Source: JAVBJV01 sp031546815 (GTDB lineage Bacteria; Pseudomonadota; Alphaproteobacteria; Acetobacterales; Acetobacteraceae). Taken from it: 62,969 nt of DNA. The notes below the pieces were generated by a model. That model had not been told where the DNA came from, did not search any database, and saw only the letters and a list, made by a program, of their open reading frames with translations. The translations under genes were made by a program, and so were the position numbers. The stretch lies in contig JAVBJV010000004.1 of the NCBI GenBank assembly GCA_031546815.1, positions 1 to 62,969 of the forward strand, read 5' to 3'. Positions 15,555-24,998 of the stretch are shown piece after piece; the stretch's first letter is position 1, and each line of letters opens with the position of its first letter.

Positions 15555-18500
15555 TTACCAGACGCGACGCACACCGACATTGGCAACCCAACCGCCAAAG
15601 CCGTTGCCATCCAGGCTGGTCTGATACGCAGCGTCGCCATACACCGACCAACGTTCAGTCAGCGTACCGGTCAGACCCGCACCAATCTGCAACGCGGTCC
15701 CGAAGTTCCCCATCGCAAACGTGTTCGCTCCAACAGTCACGTCACCCGTGTCCAAGAACCCATGGATCACGTTGACCTTCGCATACGGCGTGAACACCTG
15801 GTTGTCGTCCGTGCGGAACGCACGCGTCAGACGCGCACCAACACGGCCAATCAGCTGCTGCGGCGAACCCCAGTAAACGCTGTCGCCATAGTTATCGATT
15901 TCGTTGTCAAAGCTGAGGCGCTGATAAACCAGCTGCACCTGCGGCTCCAGCGTCCAGTTCTCGGCAAAGTGCCACGGACGACCCATTTCAATCCCAGCAG
16001 CAAAGCTGTTCCCGCTGACATCCGTCGAGTTCGTGAACACACGATCCTTAATGCTGCCATCGAACAGACCATACGACAGCACGCCATCGATGTAGAAACC
16101 GGTATCCCACTGGCGGGTCACATAACCCTGCAGCGAGTAGCTGTTCACATGCGCGCGGCTGCGGCCTTCCAGGGTGCTCGGCGAGTCAGTCGTCATCGAC
16201 ATGTCGCCGAACGTCAGCGCAAACCCAACGCGGGTAATGGCGTTTTCGTTACGATGCGAGAAGACGTTCGCACCGGCCTGCACGGCCACATAGTTCTGGT
16301 CGAAGTCATAGCCATAGCCGTTGAACGAATTGTTCGAATTGTAATCGAACTGACCGCCATAGACGCGGACAAAGGCTTCGCCATCGGCCGTGTCACGCGA
16401 CGCACGGTTCAGCGCGTTCGGGTTATCGTCATGCAGTTCGCCAAGGCGACGATGCAACATGTCGATGTCCTGGAAGCCAGCGTTCATCATCGCCACCGGC
16501 AGATTGATGTACGTCGGGACCGACGGACCAACAGCACCACGCGACGGCGGAGCAGGCGGAGCCGGAGGAATCGGGCAGCTGTTTGTCGCTTCGCAACCCG
16601 GCGGGGGCGGCGGAGGCGGCGGGCAGGTGCCCAGTTCTTCACAGGTCGGTTCCGGCGGAAGTGCGGCCGGGGTCTGTAGACGGTAGTCCCAATGCGAGCC
16701 AGACGTGTTGTTCGTCAGGTTCTGGCTGCCATCAGCCGCACCGTTGGTTGCACCCGGACCATACGCATTCAGCACATACTGGAAGCCGCTCTTCACAACC
16801 ATGCCACCCGGATTGGCCAGCGAGAAGCTGTCCGCAGCCGACGTGCCGGCAACCTGAACAATCGAAATACCTTCGTTGTTGTGGTTCGAGCCGGTCGTGC
16901 TGGTAAGCGCACCCGCCCCCAGGGCATTCACCATGATCGAATGCTGGCCAGTCACGTTGCCGTTGACGATCAGGCGGTCAGTCGCCTGGTCCGTCAGCGC
17001 GCCGCCGGCGTTCATCAACGTGTTCATGTTGAACCGGCTGCTGCCAACGCCATCAAGACCGGGAATGCCCGTCACAAAGCTCAGCGCAGTCGATCCGCTC
17101 GTATAGTTCAGCGTGCCACCACCAACGCCGATCTTCAGCGTGTGGAAGTCGGCAGCAGGTACGGCAGCTGTTGGCGGAACAAAGTTTACCACGGCATTAT
17201 TCATGCGCAGGTTGGTGACTGTCGAATTGCCCGTCATGTTCCAGACCGAACCGTTCGTCAGGTTCAGGTTCGACGCAGAAAGATTGGCCGGATTAGCAGC
17301 TGTGGAACCGTCTGTGCGGGCAACCCATGCGGTGCCGGTCAGAACCGTGTTGTCCAGTGTCAGGTTCAAAGAACCCGGACGGTTCAGATCGGACCCTACC
17401 CGGATTTCGTCCGCCCCCGATGACAGCCAGCCATCAACCGACACGGCCTGCACGCCGGTCACCGACGAATTGGTGATCGCCACATCGTGCACGCCACCGC
17501 GCACCAGCACACCTGCACCCAGTGCAGATGTAACTGTGACGTTGTTCAGTGTCGTGGTTGTCGTGGTGTTAACGCCACGGCCATCTGTCGGACTGTCCCA
17601 CGAGAGCAGAGCCACACCGGCACCAGCATCATAGGACGAGAAGCTGGCGGATGTGGATGGGAAATTTGCACCCGTTACAGCAATGCTGCTGTTGCTGATG
17701 TTCAGAACGCCACCGTTCGAGGCAGCCACACCGTGGCCCCAGATCGCTGCGTTGGTGATATTGACGTTATCCAGAGTCACCGTGCTGCGCGTCACGCCAT
17801 CGGTGTGGGTGCCAGAAGCATAGGCCCCGAATGCACCTTTGGATGCGGCACCGATAGTAATCGTGCTGTCGATCAGGGTAATATGGGCACCGTTGAGGTT
17901 GAAAGCCGCTGTTGAATAGCCAGCAGCTGCAACACCATGACCGGCTTCCGTCGGGAACCAGCCCGAATTGGAACCATTATTAGTGGTGATCGTAACGCCT
18001 GTGGCGTTCACAGTCGTAGCACGACCTTGAGCCAGAATCCCTGCCGCTGCCCGACCATCGGTTGTGATCGAGCCGCCCGTCATTTCCACATGTGCAGGCT
18101 GGGTCCCGCTCGAAGTCACCTGAATACCATTGCTGGCTGTGCTGCGCGTATGGATGTTAACGTTGGTCAGTTCTGCACTGGTAATATCTGTGGGCGTACC
18201 AGCAAGCTGGTTTCTGCTGGTGCCAATAAAAACGCCATTGCTGTAGCCATTGGCATTGAGAGCACCGGTGTCAATGGAGCTGTTTTTCAGTTCCAGCTGA
18301 CCACCTTCGGTAATGAACACGCCATGCGAATAGCCCGCATTCGTGGTGATCGTCATCGCGTCACCAACGAATTTCGAAGCCAGATAAGCTGCCCCCGTCT
18401 GTCCATTCGAGCCGCTGATTTCAATGCCGTTACCGTGCTGTGATACGGTGCCCGTGTTGAAAACCGTGATGGTGCTGTGGTCGAGCGTAATCTGCCCGCC

Positions 18501-19043
18501 ATTACCAGTACCAACACCGTTTGCCATCGTGCCGTGCGTCACGATGTCGACATAGCTGCCGTTTACCCGGCCAACAGCCAGCGCGCTGCCACCCCAGACG
18601 CCACCAGCACCAATCCCGACATTATAGCCATCGGGGATAGAATCGGTCGCGTTACTATTATAGCTCAGAACGTTCGTCGTCAGGGTGATATGCGCCGCTG
18701 CCGTGCCGTTCAGATTAACCTGACCGCCTGGGTTGTAATAATCGCCGCCAGCCGACACGAGGCTGCCAACAGTTGCCAGCGGATCGGCATCCTGCGTCAC
18801 GCTGGTGCCCGCACCAACATTCAGCGTTGCGCCGGTCGCACTCAACGGAACCTTGCCGTTATTCCCCGGCATAACGGTAATGACTGTACCGTCAGCAACC
18901 GAACAGCTGACAGGGTAACACGCAGCAGACGCCTGCCCCGCCATCAGAACCATCGCGGCAAGCGACACGCCAGTCAGCGCTGTCGTTGTTGTGTACCAAG
19001 CCTTTACTTTCGACTTGGCTGAAAGCGAAATTTTTAACGTCAT
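15555..19043 (-). CDS. large autotransporter, tandem paralogue of the preceding one
   Basis: I choose ATG 19043 (AAAGG ribosome binding site, MTLKISLSAKSK...) over the upstream extension, giving 1162 residues and a signal peptide of the extended type ending near ASA-A. The mature part starts with a C-x4-C pair (CYPVSC). The passenger shares long nearly identical stretches with the other gene, for example STITVFNTGTVSQHGNGIE and TSRNQLAGTP. The linker has CEELGTCPPPPPPPPGCEAT, i.e. two CX5C motifs, followed by IPPAPPAPP. The barrel of about 280 residues ends VGVRRVW. The role is inferred as surface adhesion. Sequence similarity between the tandem genes makes recombination between them likely. 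Confidence 0.93.
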   Translation of the reverse strand: MTLKISLSAKSKVKAWYTTTTALTGVSLAAMVLMAGQASAACYPVSCSVADGTVITVMPGNNGKVPLSATGATLNVGAGTSVTQDADPLATVGSLVSAGGDYYNPGGQVNLNGTAAAHITLTTNVLSYNSNATDSIPDGYNVGIGAGGVWGGSALAVGRVNGSYVDIVTHGTMANGVGTGNGGQITLDHSTITVFNTGTVSQHGNGIEISGSNGQTGAAYLASKFVGDAMTITTNAGYSHGVFITEGGQLELKNSSIDTGALNANGYSNGVFIGTSRNQLAGTPTDITSAELTNVNIHTRSTASNGIQVTSSGTQPAHVEMTGGSITTDGRAAAGILAQGRATTVNATGVTITTNNGSNSGWFPTEAGHGVAAAGYSTAAFNLNGAHITLIDSTITIGAASKGAFGAYASGTHTDGVTRSTVTLDNVNITNAAIWGHGVAASNGGVLNISNSSIAVTGANFPSTSASFSSYDAGAGVALLSWDSPTDGRGVNTTTTTTLNNVTVTSALGAGVLVRGGVHDVAITNSSVTGVQAVSVDGWLSSGADEIRVGSDLNRPGSLNLTLDNTVLTGTAWVARTDGSTAANPANLSASNLNLTNGSVWNMTGNSTVTNLRMNNAVVNFVPPTAAVPAADFHTLKIGVGGGTLNYTSGSTALSFVTGIPGLDGVGSSRFNMNTLMNAGGALTDQATDRLIVNGNVTGQHSIMVNALGAGALTSTTGSNHNNEGISIVQVAGTSAADSFSLANPGGMVVKSGFQYVLNAYGPGATNGAADGSQNLTNNTSGSHWDYRLQTPAALPPEPTCEELGTCPPPPPPPPGCEATNSCPIPPAPPAPPSRGAVGPSVPTYINLPVAMMNAGFQDIDMLHRRLGELHDDNPNALNRASRDTADGEAFVRVYGGQFDYNSNNSFNGYGYDFDQNYVAVQAGANVFSHRNENAITRVGFALTFGDMSMTTDSPSTLEGRSRAHVNSYSLQGYVTRQWDTGFYIDGVLSYGLFDGSIKDRVFTNSTDVSGNSFAAGIEMGRPWHFAENWTLEPQVQLVYQRLSFDNEIDNYGDSVYWGSPQQLIGRVGARLTRAFRTDDNQVFTPYAKVNVIHGFLDTGDVTVGANTFAMGNFGTALQIGAGLTGTLTERWSVYGDAAYQTSLDGNGFGGWVANVGVRRVW

Positions 19044-19737
19044 TTTCAAACCTTTAATTAACTCGTACCACCCCAGAGCCGCCGCACTCCTCACCAAACC
19101 GTAAGAATTCAGCAACTCAATGTTGCAGTTAGTACATTTACCATCATTAACATGCAATGCTTTGGTTAATTTTTTTACAAAGCCTTAAAATTTGAAAGGA
19201 TTTCAAAATTTAAGTAATAATAAGATTATCTCAAAAACAACCACTAAAAATCAAAAAAACGCGACCCGTTTAAGCTTGAGGTGTGTAAAAAGTTAGAAAC
19301 TTTATACATTTCGATTAATTGCGATCAATACTCAAAATATTTAATTGAACATTTCCTAATTTTTGCATGCGCATGACTGTGAAAAGCGGTTCCGCGTTCC
19401 TCTCGCGCGCTTACTAAGGGAAAATCTTACTTCTTTTTTCTTTAAAGGGCGGTCTTAATTTTTAAGCGCCGACAGCAGGAATCAGTCTGCTATGGACAGA
19501 CTAATTCTGCTGTATTCGGCATTTTTGTCACAGTTTTACAATGTGAAAACCAGGAAACATTCAGACACGCCGTGATTCGGTTTCAATTTAATCTTCAAAC
19601 GAAAAAAAACGCTCTTGATATAGACCCGTATATCGGCGCTCAGGTTTAAAATTGCCGTGCACGGCAATTTTCTGCTGGCATTTGATTTCCACACGAAGTT
19701 GCTTTTGCATCATCTCAACCAGCTGCCTGCAGGCAGG
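19044..19737. other. long AT-rich intergenic region
   Basis: About 690 bases with no gene I can support. It holds the upstream region of the second autotransporter on the minus strand, with the TCTCAAAAACAA motif near 19229, poly-A/T tracts, a perfect 24-base palindrome (19648-19671) and a 14-base palindrome CTGCCTGCAGGCAG (19723-19736). Base composition is markedly lower in GC than the housekeeping genes. The region ends at the inverted-repeat element starting at 19738. Confidence 0.5.
19648..19671. other. perfect 24-base palindrome
   Basis: The half-site AAAATTGCCGTG is followed directly by its exact reverse complement CACGGCAATTTT. With no loop it is more likely a dimeric regulator operator or a cruciform than a normal terminator, although T-tracts flank it on both strands. 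It stands over 600 bases from the nearest start codon, in a gene-free stretch. Confidence 0.5.
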
Positions 19738-19884
19738 CTAGAACCGACCGACATTCAGTTCAGACTGAGCCAAAAATAGTGCTTTTCAAGAATCGGAGCG
19801 GAGCGGACTTAAGGTCCGTGAGCAGCGGACGCGCAGAAAAGTGCCGTTTGCAGGCCAATTTGGGCTGAAGAGTGATCACCCTAG
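19738..19884. repeat. CTAG-ended inverted-repeat element, copy A (147 bases)
   Basis: The left end CTAGAACCGACCGACATTC matches, with substitutions, the left end of the copy at 50385-50532. The core AGCGGACTTAAGGTCCGTGA and the segment GAAAAGTGCCGTTTGCAGGC are identical in both copies. The right arm has diverged (GATCACCCTAG against GATCGGCCCTAG) but the final CTAG is kept and forms the TAG stop of the ABC ATPase gene (19881-19883, minus strand). No protein is encoded, so this is a MITE- or REP-like non-autonomous element. Confidence 0.8.
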
Positions 19885-20879
19885 CGCCCCTCGGCCACGG
19901 CATGGCATGCAACCAGTGCACTGCCTGCGGCCAGAATCTCGGGTGGTTCGCTTTTGCAGCGCGTATTGGCCAATGGGCAGCGCGGATGAAACGGACAGCC
20001 GCTGGGCGGGTTGATCGGGCTGGGCACCTCGCCCGCTACCGGCGTGCGGGTCTTCCCCACCATCGAGATATCGGGAATCGCCTCCAGCAACATCCGCGTA
20101 TACGGATGCTGTGGCGCACTGAAAATCACTTCAGCCGGGCCGCGCTCCACGATGCGGCCCAGATACATGACCCCCAGATGGTCCGACATATGCCGCACCA
20201 CTGACAGGTTATGGCTGATGAACAAAAACGTCAGCGACAGACGCTGCTGCAGGTCCTTCATCAGGTTCAGGATCTGTGCCTGCACCGATACATCCAGCGC
20301 GCTGGTCGGCTCGTCACACACCAGAAAACCCGGCTCCGACGAGAGGGCGCGCGCGATCGAGATCCTCTGCCGCTGCCCGCCTGAAAACTCATGCGGAAAT
20401 TTCTCGCCATCGGCGGGCGACAGCCCAACCTGAGTCAGCAGTTGGCCGACCCGGCTGATGATGTCAGCCTTGCTCTCCAGCAGACCAAACGCGCGGATCG
20501 GCTCTGCCACGATGTCGCGCACACGCCAGCGCGGGTTCAGACTGGCATACGGATCCTGGAAGATCATGTTCATCCGCCGCCGCAGCGCGGGCTGCGCACG
20601 GACCGATGACAGGCTCTGGCCTTCGAAGCGGATCTCTCCGGCGCTCGGCGTATACAAACCAACCGCCAGTCGCGCCACCGTGGTCTTGCCGCAGCCAGAC
20701 TCACCCACCAGTGACATGGTCTTGCCGCGCATAATCTCGAAGCTGACGCCATCCACCGCGCGCAGGGTGCGTTTCTCCTCGCGCGCCAGCGTGCGTTGCA
20801 GCCATGGGCGCGAGACGTCGAAGTAGCGCGCGATGTTCTCCACCTGCAGAACAGGCGTTTCGGTGTCAGGCATGCGCAT
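19881..20879 (-). CDS. dipeptide/oligopeptide ABC transporter ATP-binding protein (DppF/OppF type)
   Basis: The 332-residue ATPase has Walker A GESGCGKTT, signature FSGGQRQRISIARAL, Walker B FLVCDEPTSALD and the OppF/DppF C-terminal module with HPYTRMLLEAIP and the cysteine cluster PSGCPFHPRCPLANTRC, a likely iron-sulfur site of the group. It starts at ATG 20879 and overlaps the DppD-type gene by 14 bases. The complex would import peptides or nickel-like solutes, but no periplasmic binding protein is encoded next to it. Its TAG stop is contributed by the repeat element at 19738-19884. Confidence 0.92.
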   Translation of the reverse strand: MRMPDTETPVLQVENIARYFDVSRPWLQRTLAREEKRTLRAVDGVSFEIMRGKTMSLVGESGCGKTTVARLAVGLYTPSAGEIRFEGQSLSSVRAQPALRRRMNMIFQDPYASLNPRWRVRDIVAEPIRAFGLLESKADIISRVGQLLTQVGLSPADGEKFPHEFSGGQRQRISIARALSSEPGFLVCDEPTSALDVSVQAQILNLMKDLQQRLSLTFLFISHNLSVVRHMSDHLGVMYLGRIVERGPAEVIFSAPQHPYTRMLLEAIPDISMVGKTRTPVAGEVPSPINPPSGCPFHPRCPLANTRCKSEPPEILAAGSALVACHAVAEGR

Positions 20880-21843
20880 GTCCTCCGTAGAGCCAGCAGG
20901 CGACCTGCGACTGCGCTTTCTGCATCAGGTCCGGGCGTTCCGCGACGCAGCGGCTGAACGCATGCGAACAGCGCGGATTGAACGCACACCCCTGCGGAAT
21001 GGCATTCAGGCGCGGCATCGATCCGTCGATCTGCGACAGACGCTCGACCTTCACATTCAGCGCCGGGATGCTGTTCATCAGCCCGGCAGTATAGGGATGC
21101 AGCGGGGCCTTCACGATATCATGCACTGGGCCAATCTCGGCCACGCGGCCCGCATACATCACCGCCACACGGTCGGCCGTTTCCGCGATCACGCCCATGT
21201 CGTGGGTGACCAGCATGACGGCGGTGCCCTTCTCGTGCGTCAGGTTCTTCAGCAGGGCGATGATCTGCGCCTGGATCGACACATCCAGCGCCGTGGTCGG
21301 TTCATCGGCGATGATCAGCTTCGGTTCCGCACACAGCGCCAGCGCGATCACCACACGCTGACGCATCCCGCCCGAGAATTCATGCGGATACGCATCCACG
21401 CGCTGCGCCGCACCCGGAATACCCACCGTTTCCAGCCAGCCGATCGCACGCTTGCGCGCCTCGGCCTCGCCGATCGGCAGATGGGTGCGCATGGTCTCGA
21501 CCAGTTGCTGCCCCACGGAATAGAGCGGGTTCAGCGTGGTCAGCGGGTCCTGGAAAATCGCACCGATTTCCTTGCCGCGGATGTGGCGCATCTTCTCGTG
21601 CGACAGGTTGTCGATGCGCTGACCGTTAAGCAGGATCTGCCCACCCGCCACACGACCCGGCGGTTCCAGCAGACCGATGATCGCGGCGCCGGTCAGCGAT
21701 TTTCCGGCACCTGACTCCCCCACCACTCCCAGGATTTCCCCCGGCGCGATCGAGAACGACACATCGTCCAGCGCCGTCAGCACACCGCGCCGCGTCGGGA
21801 ATTCGACGCGCAGGTTACGGACTTCGAGCAAGGGCGTTGTCAT
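20866..21843 (-). CDS. dipeptide/oligopeptide ABC transporter ATP-binding protein (DppD/OppD type)
   Basis: From ATG 21843 (the longer frame lies within the upstream permease) the protein has 325 residues: Walker A GESGAGKSL, signature FSGGMRQRVVIALAL, Walker B IADEPTTALD, then LHPYTAGLMNSIP and the C-terminal cluster GCAFNPRCSHAFSRC. It pairs with the DppF-type ATPase to energise the two permeases. It overlaps the DppC stop by 4 bases (ATGA). The substrate is predicted only as peptide or related solute from the family. Confidence 0.92.
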   Translation of the reverse strand: MTTPLLEVRNLRVEFPTRRGVLTALDDVSFSIAPGEILGVVGESGAGKSLTGAAIIGLLEPPGRVAGGQILLNGQRIDNLSHEKMRHIRGKEIGAIFQDPLTTLNPLYSVGQQLVETMRTHLPIGEAEARKRAIGWLETVGIPGAAQRVDAYPHEFSGGMRQRVVIALALCAEPKLIIADEPTTALDVSIQAQIIALLKNLTHEKGTAVMLVTHDMGVIAETADRVAVMYAGRVAEIGPVHDIVKAPLHPYTAGLMNSIPALNVKVERLSQIDGSMPRLNAIPQGCAFNPRCSHAFSRCVAERPDLMQKAQSQVACWLYGGHAHA

Positions 21844-22754
21844 CGCAGCCTCGGGTTCAACGCGTCGCGCAACCAGTCGCCCAGCAGATTGACCGACAGC
21901 ACCAGCAGCACCAGCGCCGTCCCCGGAAATACCGTGATCCACCATTCCCCCGAAAACAGAAACTTGTTGCCAATCTGGATCAGCGTGCCGAGCGACGGTT
22001 GAGTCGATGGCAGCCCCACGCCCAGAAAGGACAGCGTGGCTTCGGCCAGAATGGCGAACCCAAGCTGCAACGTGGCGATCACCAGCACCGGCCCCAGCAC
22101 ATTCGGCAGCACATGCGTCAGCATGATCCGCATCGGCGACAGGCCGATCACCCGCGCCGCCATCACGTATTCGCGGTTGCGTTCAACCAGCGTCGAGCCG
22201 CGCACCGTGCGCGCAAAATCCACCCACTTGCTGATGCCAATGGCGAAGATCAGCACATAGATCGCGAACCGGTCGTGAATGTCGCGCGGCAAGGCGGCGC
22301 GCGCGATACCGTCCACCATCAGTGCGATCAGGATCGACGGAAACGTCAGCTGGATATCGCCGATCCGCATCAGGAACGCATCGATCGCGCCCCCCAGATA
22401 CCCCGCCAGCAACCCCAGCACGACGCCCAGCACCATCGACAGCAGCACCGCAGAAATCCCGATCAGCAGCGACACCCGCGTGCCATACATGATGGCCGAC
22501 AGAACATCGCGCCCCTGATCGTCCGCCCCCACCAGAAAGGCCGGGTTGCCGTCCGCCGTCCACGCAGGTGGCGTGAAGGCGTCCATCAGGTTCAGGTTGG
22601 CCGGATTAAACGGATCCTGCGGCGCGATCCACGGTGCGAACACCGCCCCCACAATCATCACTAGTCCGATAACCGCAGCGATGATGGCTATGGGCGAGCG
22701 CTTGAACGAATAGAACAGATCGGAATCCAGTGCACGGGCAATTGCTCCTGACAT
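21840..22754 (-). CDS. peptide-type ABC transporter permease (DppC type)
   Basis: 304 residues from ATG 22754, two bases after the DppB-type stop; a TTG in the same frame at 22760 is a less likely start. The DppC layout is visible: an N-terminal helix, the periplasmic FAPWIAPQDPFNPANLNLMD segment, then five helices with the EAA loop AARVIGLSPMRIMLTHVLPN. The FLVGADDQGRDVLSAIMYG motif is diagnostic for the family. It acts in the inner membrane with the DppB-type partner. Confidence 0.92.
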   Translation of the reverse strand: MSGAIARALDSDLFYSFKRSPIAIIAAVIGLVMIVGAVFAPWIAPQDPFNPANLNLMDAFTPPAWTADGNPAFLVGADDQGRDVLSAIMYGTRVSLLIGISAVLLSMVLGVVLGLLAGYLGGAIDAFLMRIGDIQLTFPSILIALMVDGIARAALPRDIHDRFAIYVLIFAIGISKWVDFARTVRGSTLVERNREYVMAARVIGLSPMRIMLTHVLPNVLGPVLVIATLQLGFAILAEATLSFLGVGLPSTQPSLGTLIQIGNKFLFSGEWWITVFPGTALVLLVLSVNLLGDWLRDALNPRLR

Positions 22755-22756
22755 GA

Positions 22757-23734
22757 TCAATGCCCCCTGCGTGCGGTGCGCAGCCGAGGATCGACCACGT
22801 AATACAGCAGGTCCACCACCAGATTGATCACCACGAACAGCAGCGCGATCAGCACCAGATACGCCGACATCACCGGAATATCGGCCACGCCGACCGACTG
22901 GATGAACAGCAATCCCATGCCGGGCCAGGTGAACACGGTTTCAGTCACGATCGAGAACGCGATGATCCCGCCGATCTGCAAGCCTGCAATGGTGATCACC
23001 GGCACCAGGGTGTTCTTCAGCGCGTGCCCGAAATTGATCGCCCGATTGCTGAGGCCCCGCGCCCGCGCGAACTTGATGTAGTCGGTCCGCAGTACTTCCA
23101 GCATCTCGGCCCGCACCAGCCGCATGATCAGCGTGAGCTGAAACAGCCCCAGCGTCACCGACGGCAGAATCAGCGCTTTCAGGCCGGATGGCGTCAGGAA
23201 TCCGGTGCTCCACCAGCCCAGCTGCACCACATCGCCACGCCCGTAACTCGGCAGCCAGCCGAGCCAGACGGCGAAGATCAGGATCAGCAAAATCCCGATC
23301 AGAAATGTCGGCAGCGACACACCGATCAGACTGAATGTCAGCAGCCCGTGCGACAGCCACGACTTCGGGCGCAGTGCCGTGAACACCCCCATCAGCACGC
23401 CCATGCACAGCGCCAGCACCGATGCGCAGAACGCCAGTTCCAGCGTGGCGGGCAAACGTTCGGCGATCAGCGCCGAGACCGGACGGCTGAGACGGTACGA
23501 GATACCGAACTCGCCCTGCATGGCGCGCCAGACAAACTTGAAAAACTGCACAAAGAACGGCTGGTCCAGCCCCAGATCGGCGACCAGTTTCACGCGCTGG
23601 GCTTCGGTGAATTCCTGCCCCAGCATGGCGGAGACCGGATCGCCCACGAAGGCGAACATGCCGAACGCGATCAGCCCCACCGCCAGCATCACGGGAACCG
23701 CCTGAAACAGGCGGCCGATGACATAGGCAAGCAT
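22757..23734 (-). CDS. peptide-type ABC transporter permease (DppB type)
   Basis: ATG 23734 gives 325 residues starting MLAYVIGRLFQAVPVMLAVG, the standard DppB beginning; the 28 codons upstream lack family resemblance. Six helices are visible, together with the motif FVGDPVSAMLGQEFTEAQRV and the cytoplasmic EAA loop FARARGLSNRAINFGHALKN. It is the first gene of the four-gene operon dppBCDF-like. No solute-binding protein is present upstream (terminator and AI-2E-family gene follow), so the receptor must be encoded elsewhere or be absent. Confidence 0.92.
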   Translation of the reverse strand: MLAYVIGRLFQAVPVMLAVGLIAFGMFAFVGDPVSAMLGQEFTEAQRVKLVADLGLDQPFFVQFFKFVWRAMQGEFGISYRLSRPVSALIAERLPATLELAFCASVLALCMGVLMGVFTALRPKSWLSHGLLTFSLIGVSLPTFLIGILLILIFAVWLGWLPSYGRGDVVQLGWWSTGFLTPSGLKALILPSVTLGLFQLTLIMRLVRAEMLEVLRTDYIKFARARGLSNRAINFGHALKNTLVPVITIAGLQIGGIIAFSIVTETVFTWPGMGLLFIQSVGVADIPVMSAYLVLIALLFVVINLVVDLLYYVVDPRLRTARRGH

Positions 23735-23816
23735 CAACGCACGTCCATCGGATTTGTCATTGTTTGGCCTCCCGCGCCCCATTTTTTTCGTGCAGGGCAC
23801 AGGAACCATAAACAGC

Positions 23817-23842
23817 AACGGCGCTCATGCAAGAGCGCCGTT
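23817..23842 (-). terminator. hairpin terminator after the AI-2E family gene
   Basis: AACGGCGCT (23817-23825) pairs perfectly with AGCGCCGTT (23834-23842) across 8 bases. It begins 4 bases after the stop of the AI-2E-family gene on the minus strand. The following T-tract is weak (GCTGTTTATGG), so termination may be partial and the ABC operon could be cotranscribed. Confidence 0.6.
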
Positions 23843-23846
23843 ACGT

Positions 23847-24920
23847 TCACTCAGCCTCGGCCTGCTCTTCCGGAACGTCGCGCAGCCATTCGTTCAGAAT
23901 GGTGTAGCCAACCCCCAGTAGTACAGGCCCCAGAAAAATCCCCAGGAAGCCAAAACCCAGAACGCCGCCCAGAACGCCCAGAATTGTCAGCAGGAACGGC
24001 AGATTGGCCCCACGCGAGATAAACCACGGGCGAATGAAATTATCCGCACTGCTGACAATCAGTCCGCCATACAGCGCCAGACCGATGCCGAACCACATAT
24101 CGCCACGCATCAGCAACCAGATCGCCGACGGAATCCAGACAGCGGGTGCACCGATCGGCAGCACCGACATCAACCCGGCAATCGCCCCCAGCAGCAGCGG
24201 GCGCGGCACCCCCGCCGCCCACAGCCCCAGCACCATCAGAACCCCCTGCACCACCGCCGTGCCGAGAATCCCATATACGGTGCCGCGCACTGTAGCTCCC
24301 GTTACGGTGAGGATGCGCCGGGCGCGCAAGCCGCCGATGCGCTGCGTGACGATCTTCAGTCGCTCGGCCAGATGGTCGCCATAGATGAAGATGAAGAACG
24401 CCAGAAACAGCGCGATGGTGAATTCCATCACACCGCTTGCAATCCCCAGCAGGATCGCCACACCGAACTCCGCGATCGTGCGTGTATACGGCGCAAGCAG
24501 ATCCAGCAGGCCCGACAGATCGGTCGCGATATCGTTCCAGCGTTGCAGTATCGTGTGCCCGAGCAGCGGAATATTCTCGAGCCATAACGGGGCACCGGGG
24601 GGGCCCTCCGCAACCCAGGCGCGCATGTCGTCGATCAGCACATTTACGTCGCTGCTGCTGGCTGGCGCCACGATGGCCAGCGGCACCACCACCAGACAGG
24701 CCAGCGCGAGCGTCATCAGCAGTGCTGCCCAATGCGACTTGAGCCTCAGCTGCTGCCGCACCCAGACAAAGGCCGGCCAGCTGGCATAAACCAGAATCAG
24801 CGCCCAGAGCAGCGCCGACAGAAACGGCTTCAGAACCCAGAAACATCCAACCCCCAGCAGGACCAGCAGAAACCAGGCCAGCGCCCGTTCGGGGTTGATC
24901 GCTTTGTTATTCGATTGCAC
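23847..24920 (-). CDS. AI-2E family (PerM/YdiK-type) transporter
   Basis: The 357-residue polytopic membrane protein uses a GTG start (24920) with GAGGA seven bases upstream. It shows about eight helices and the family hallmarks: an N-terminal pair of helices ending in WALILVYASWPAFVWV, a central soluble amphipathic region (INVLIDDMRAWV-like), and a C-terminal LGVLGGVLGFGFLGIFLGPV glycine-rich helix. Despite the name, most members are not shown to export AI-2; some are Na/H antiporters. The substrate is open. Confidence 0.88.
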   Translation of the reverse strand: MQSNNKAINPERALAWFLLVLLGVGCFWVLKPFLSALLWALILVYASWPAFVWVRQQLRLKSHWAALLMTLALACLVVVPLAIVAPASSSDVNVLIDDMRAWVAEGPPGAPLWLENIPLLGHTILQRWNDIATDLSGLLDLLAPYTRTIAEFGVAILLGIASGVMEFTIALFLAFFIFIYGDHLAERLKIVTQRIGGLRARRILTVTGATVRGTVYGILGTAVVQGVLMVLGLWAAGVPRPLLLGAIAGLMSVLPIGAPAVWIPSAIWLLMRGDMWFGIGLALYGGLIVSSADNFIRPWFISRGANLPFLLTILGVLGGVLGFGFLGIFLGPVLLGVGYTILNEWLRDVPEEQAEAE

Positions 24921-24998
24921 GCGCGGTCCTCGCCTGTTTCAGATTGGGCTGCATCATGCACGAATGCACGCATCGGAAAAAGCAGCGTGTGACTTCCG

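Noticed and set aside
22754..22760. TTG start for the DppC-type permease
   Set aside because: An ATG two codons later is directly available and fits the family beginning; no ribosome site favours TTG.
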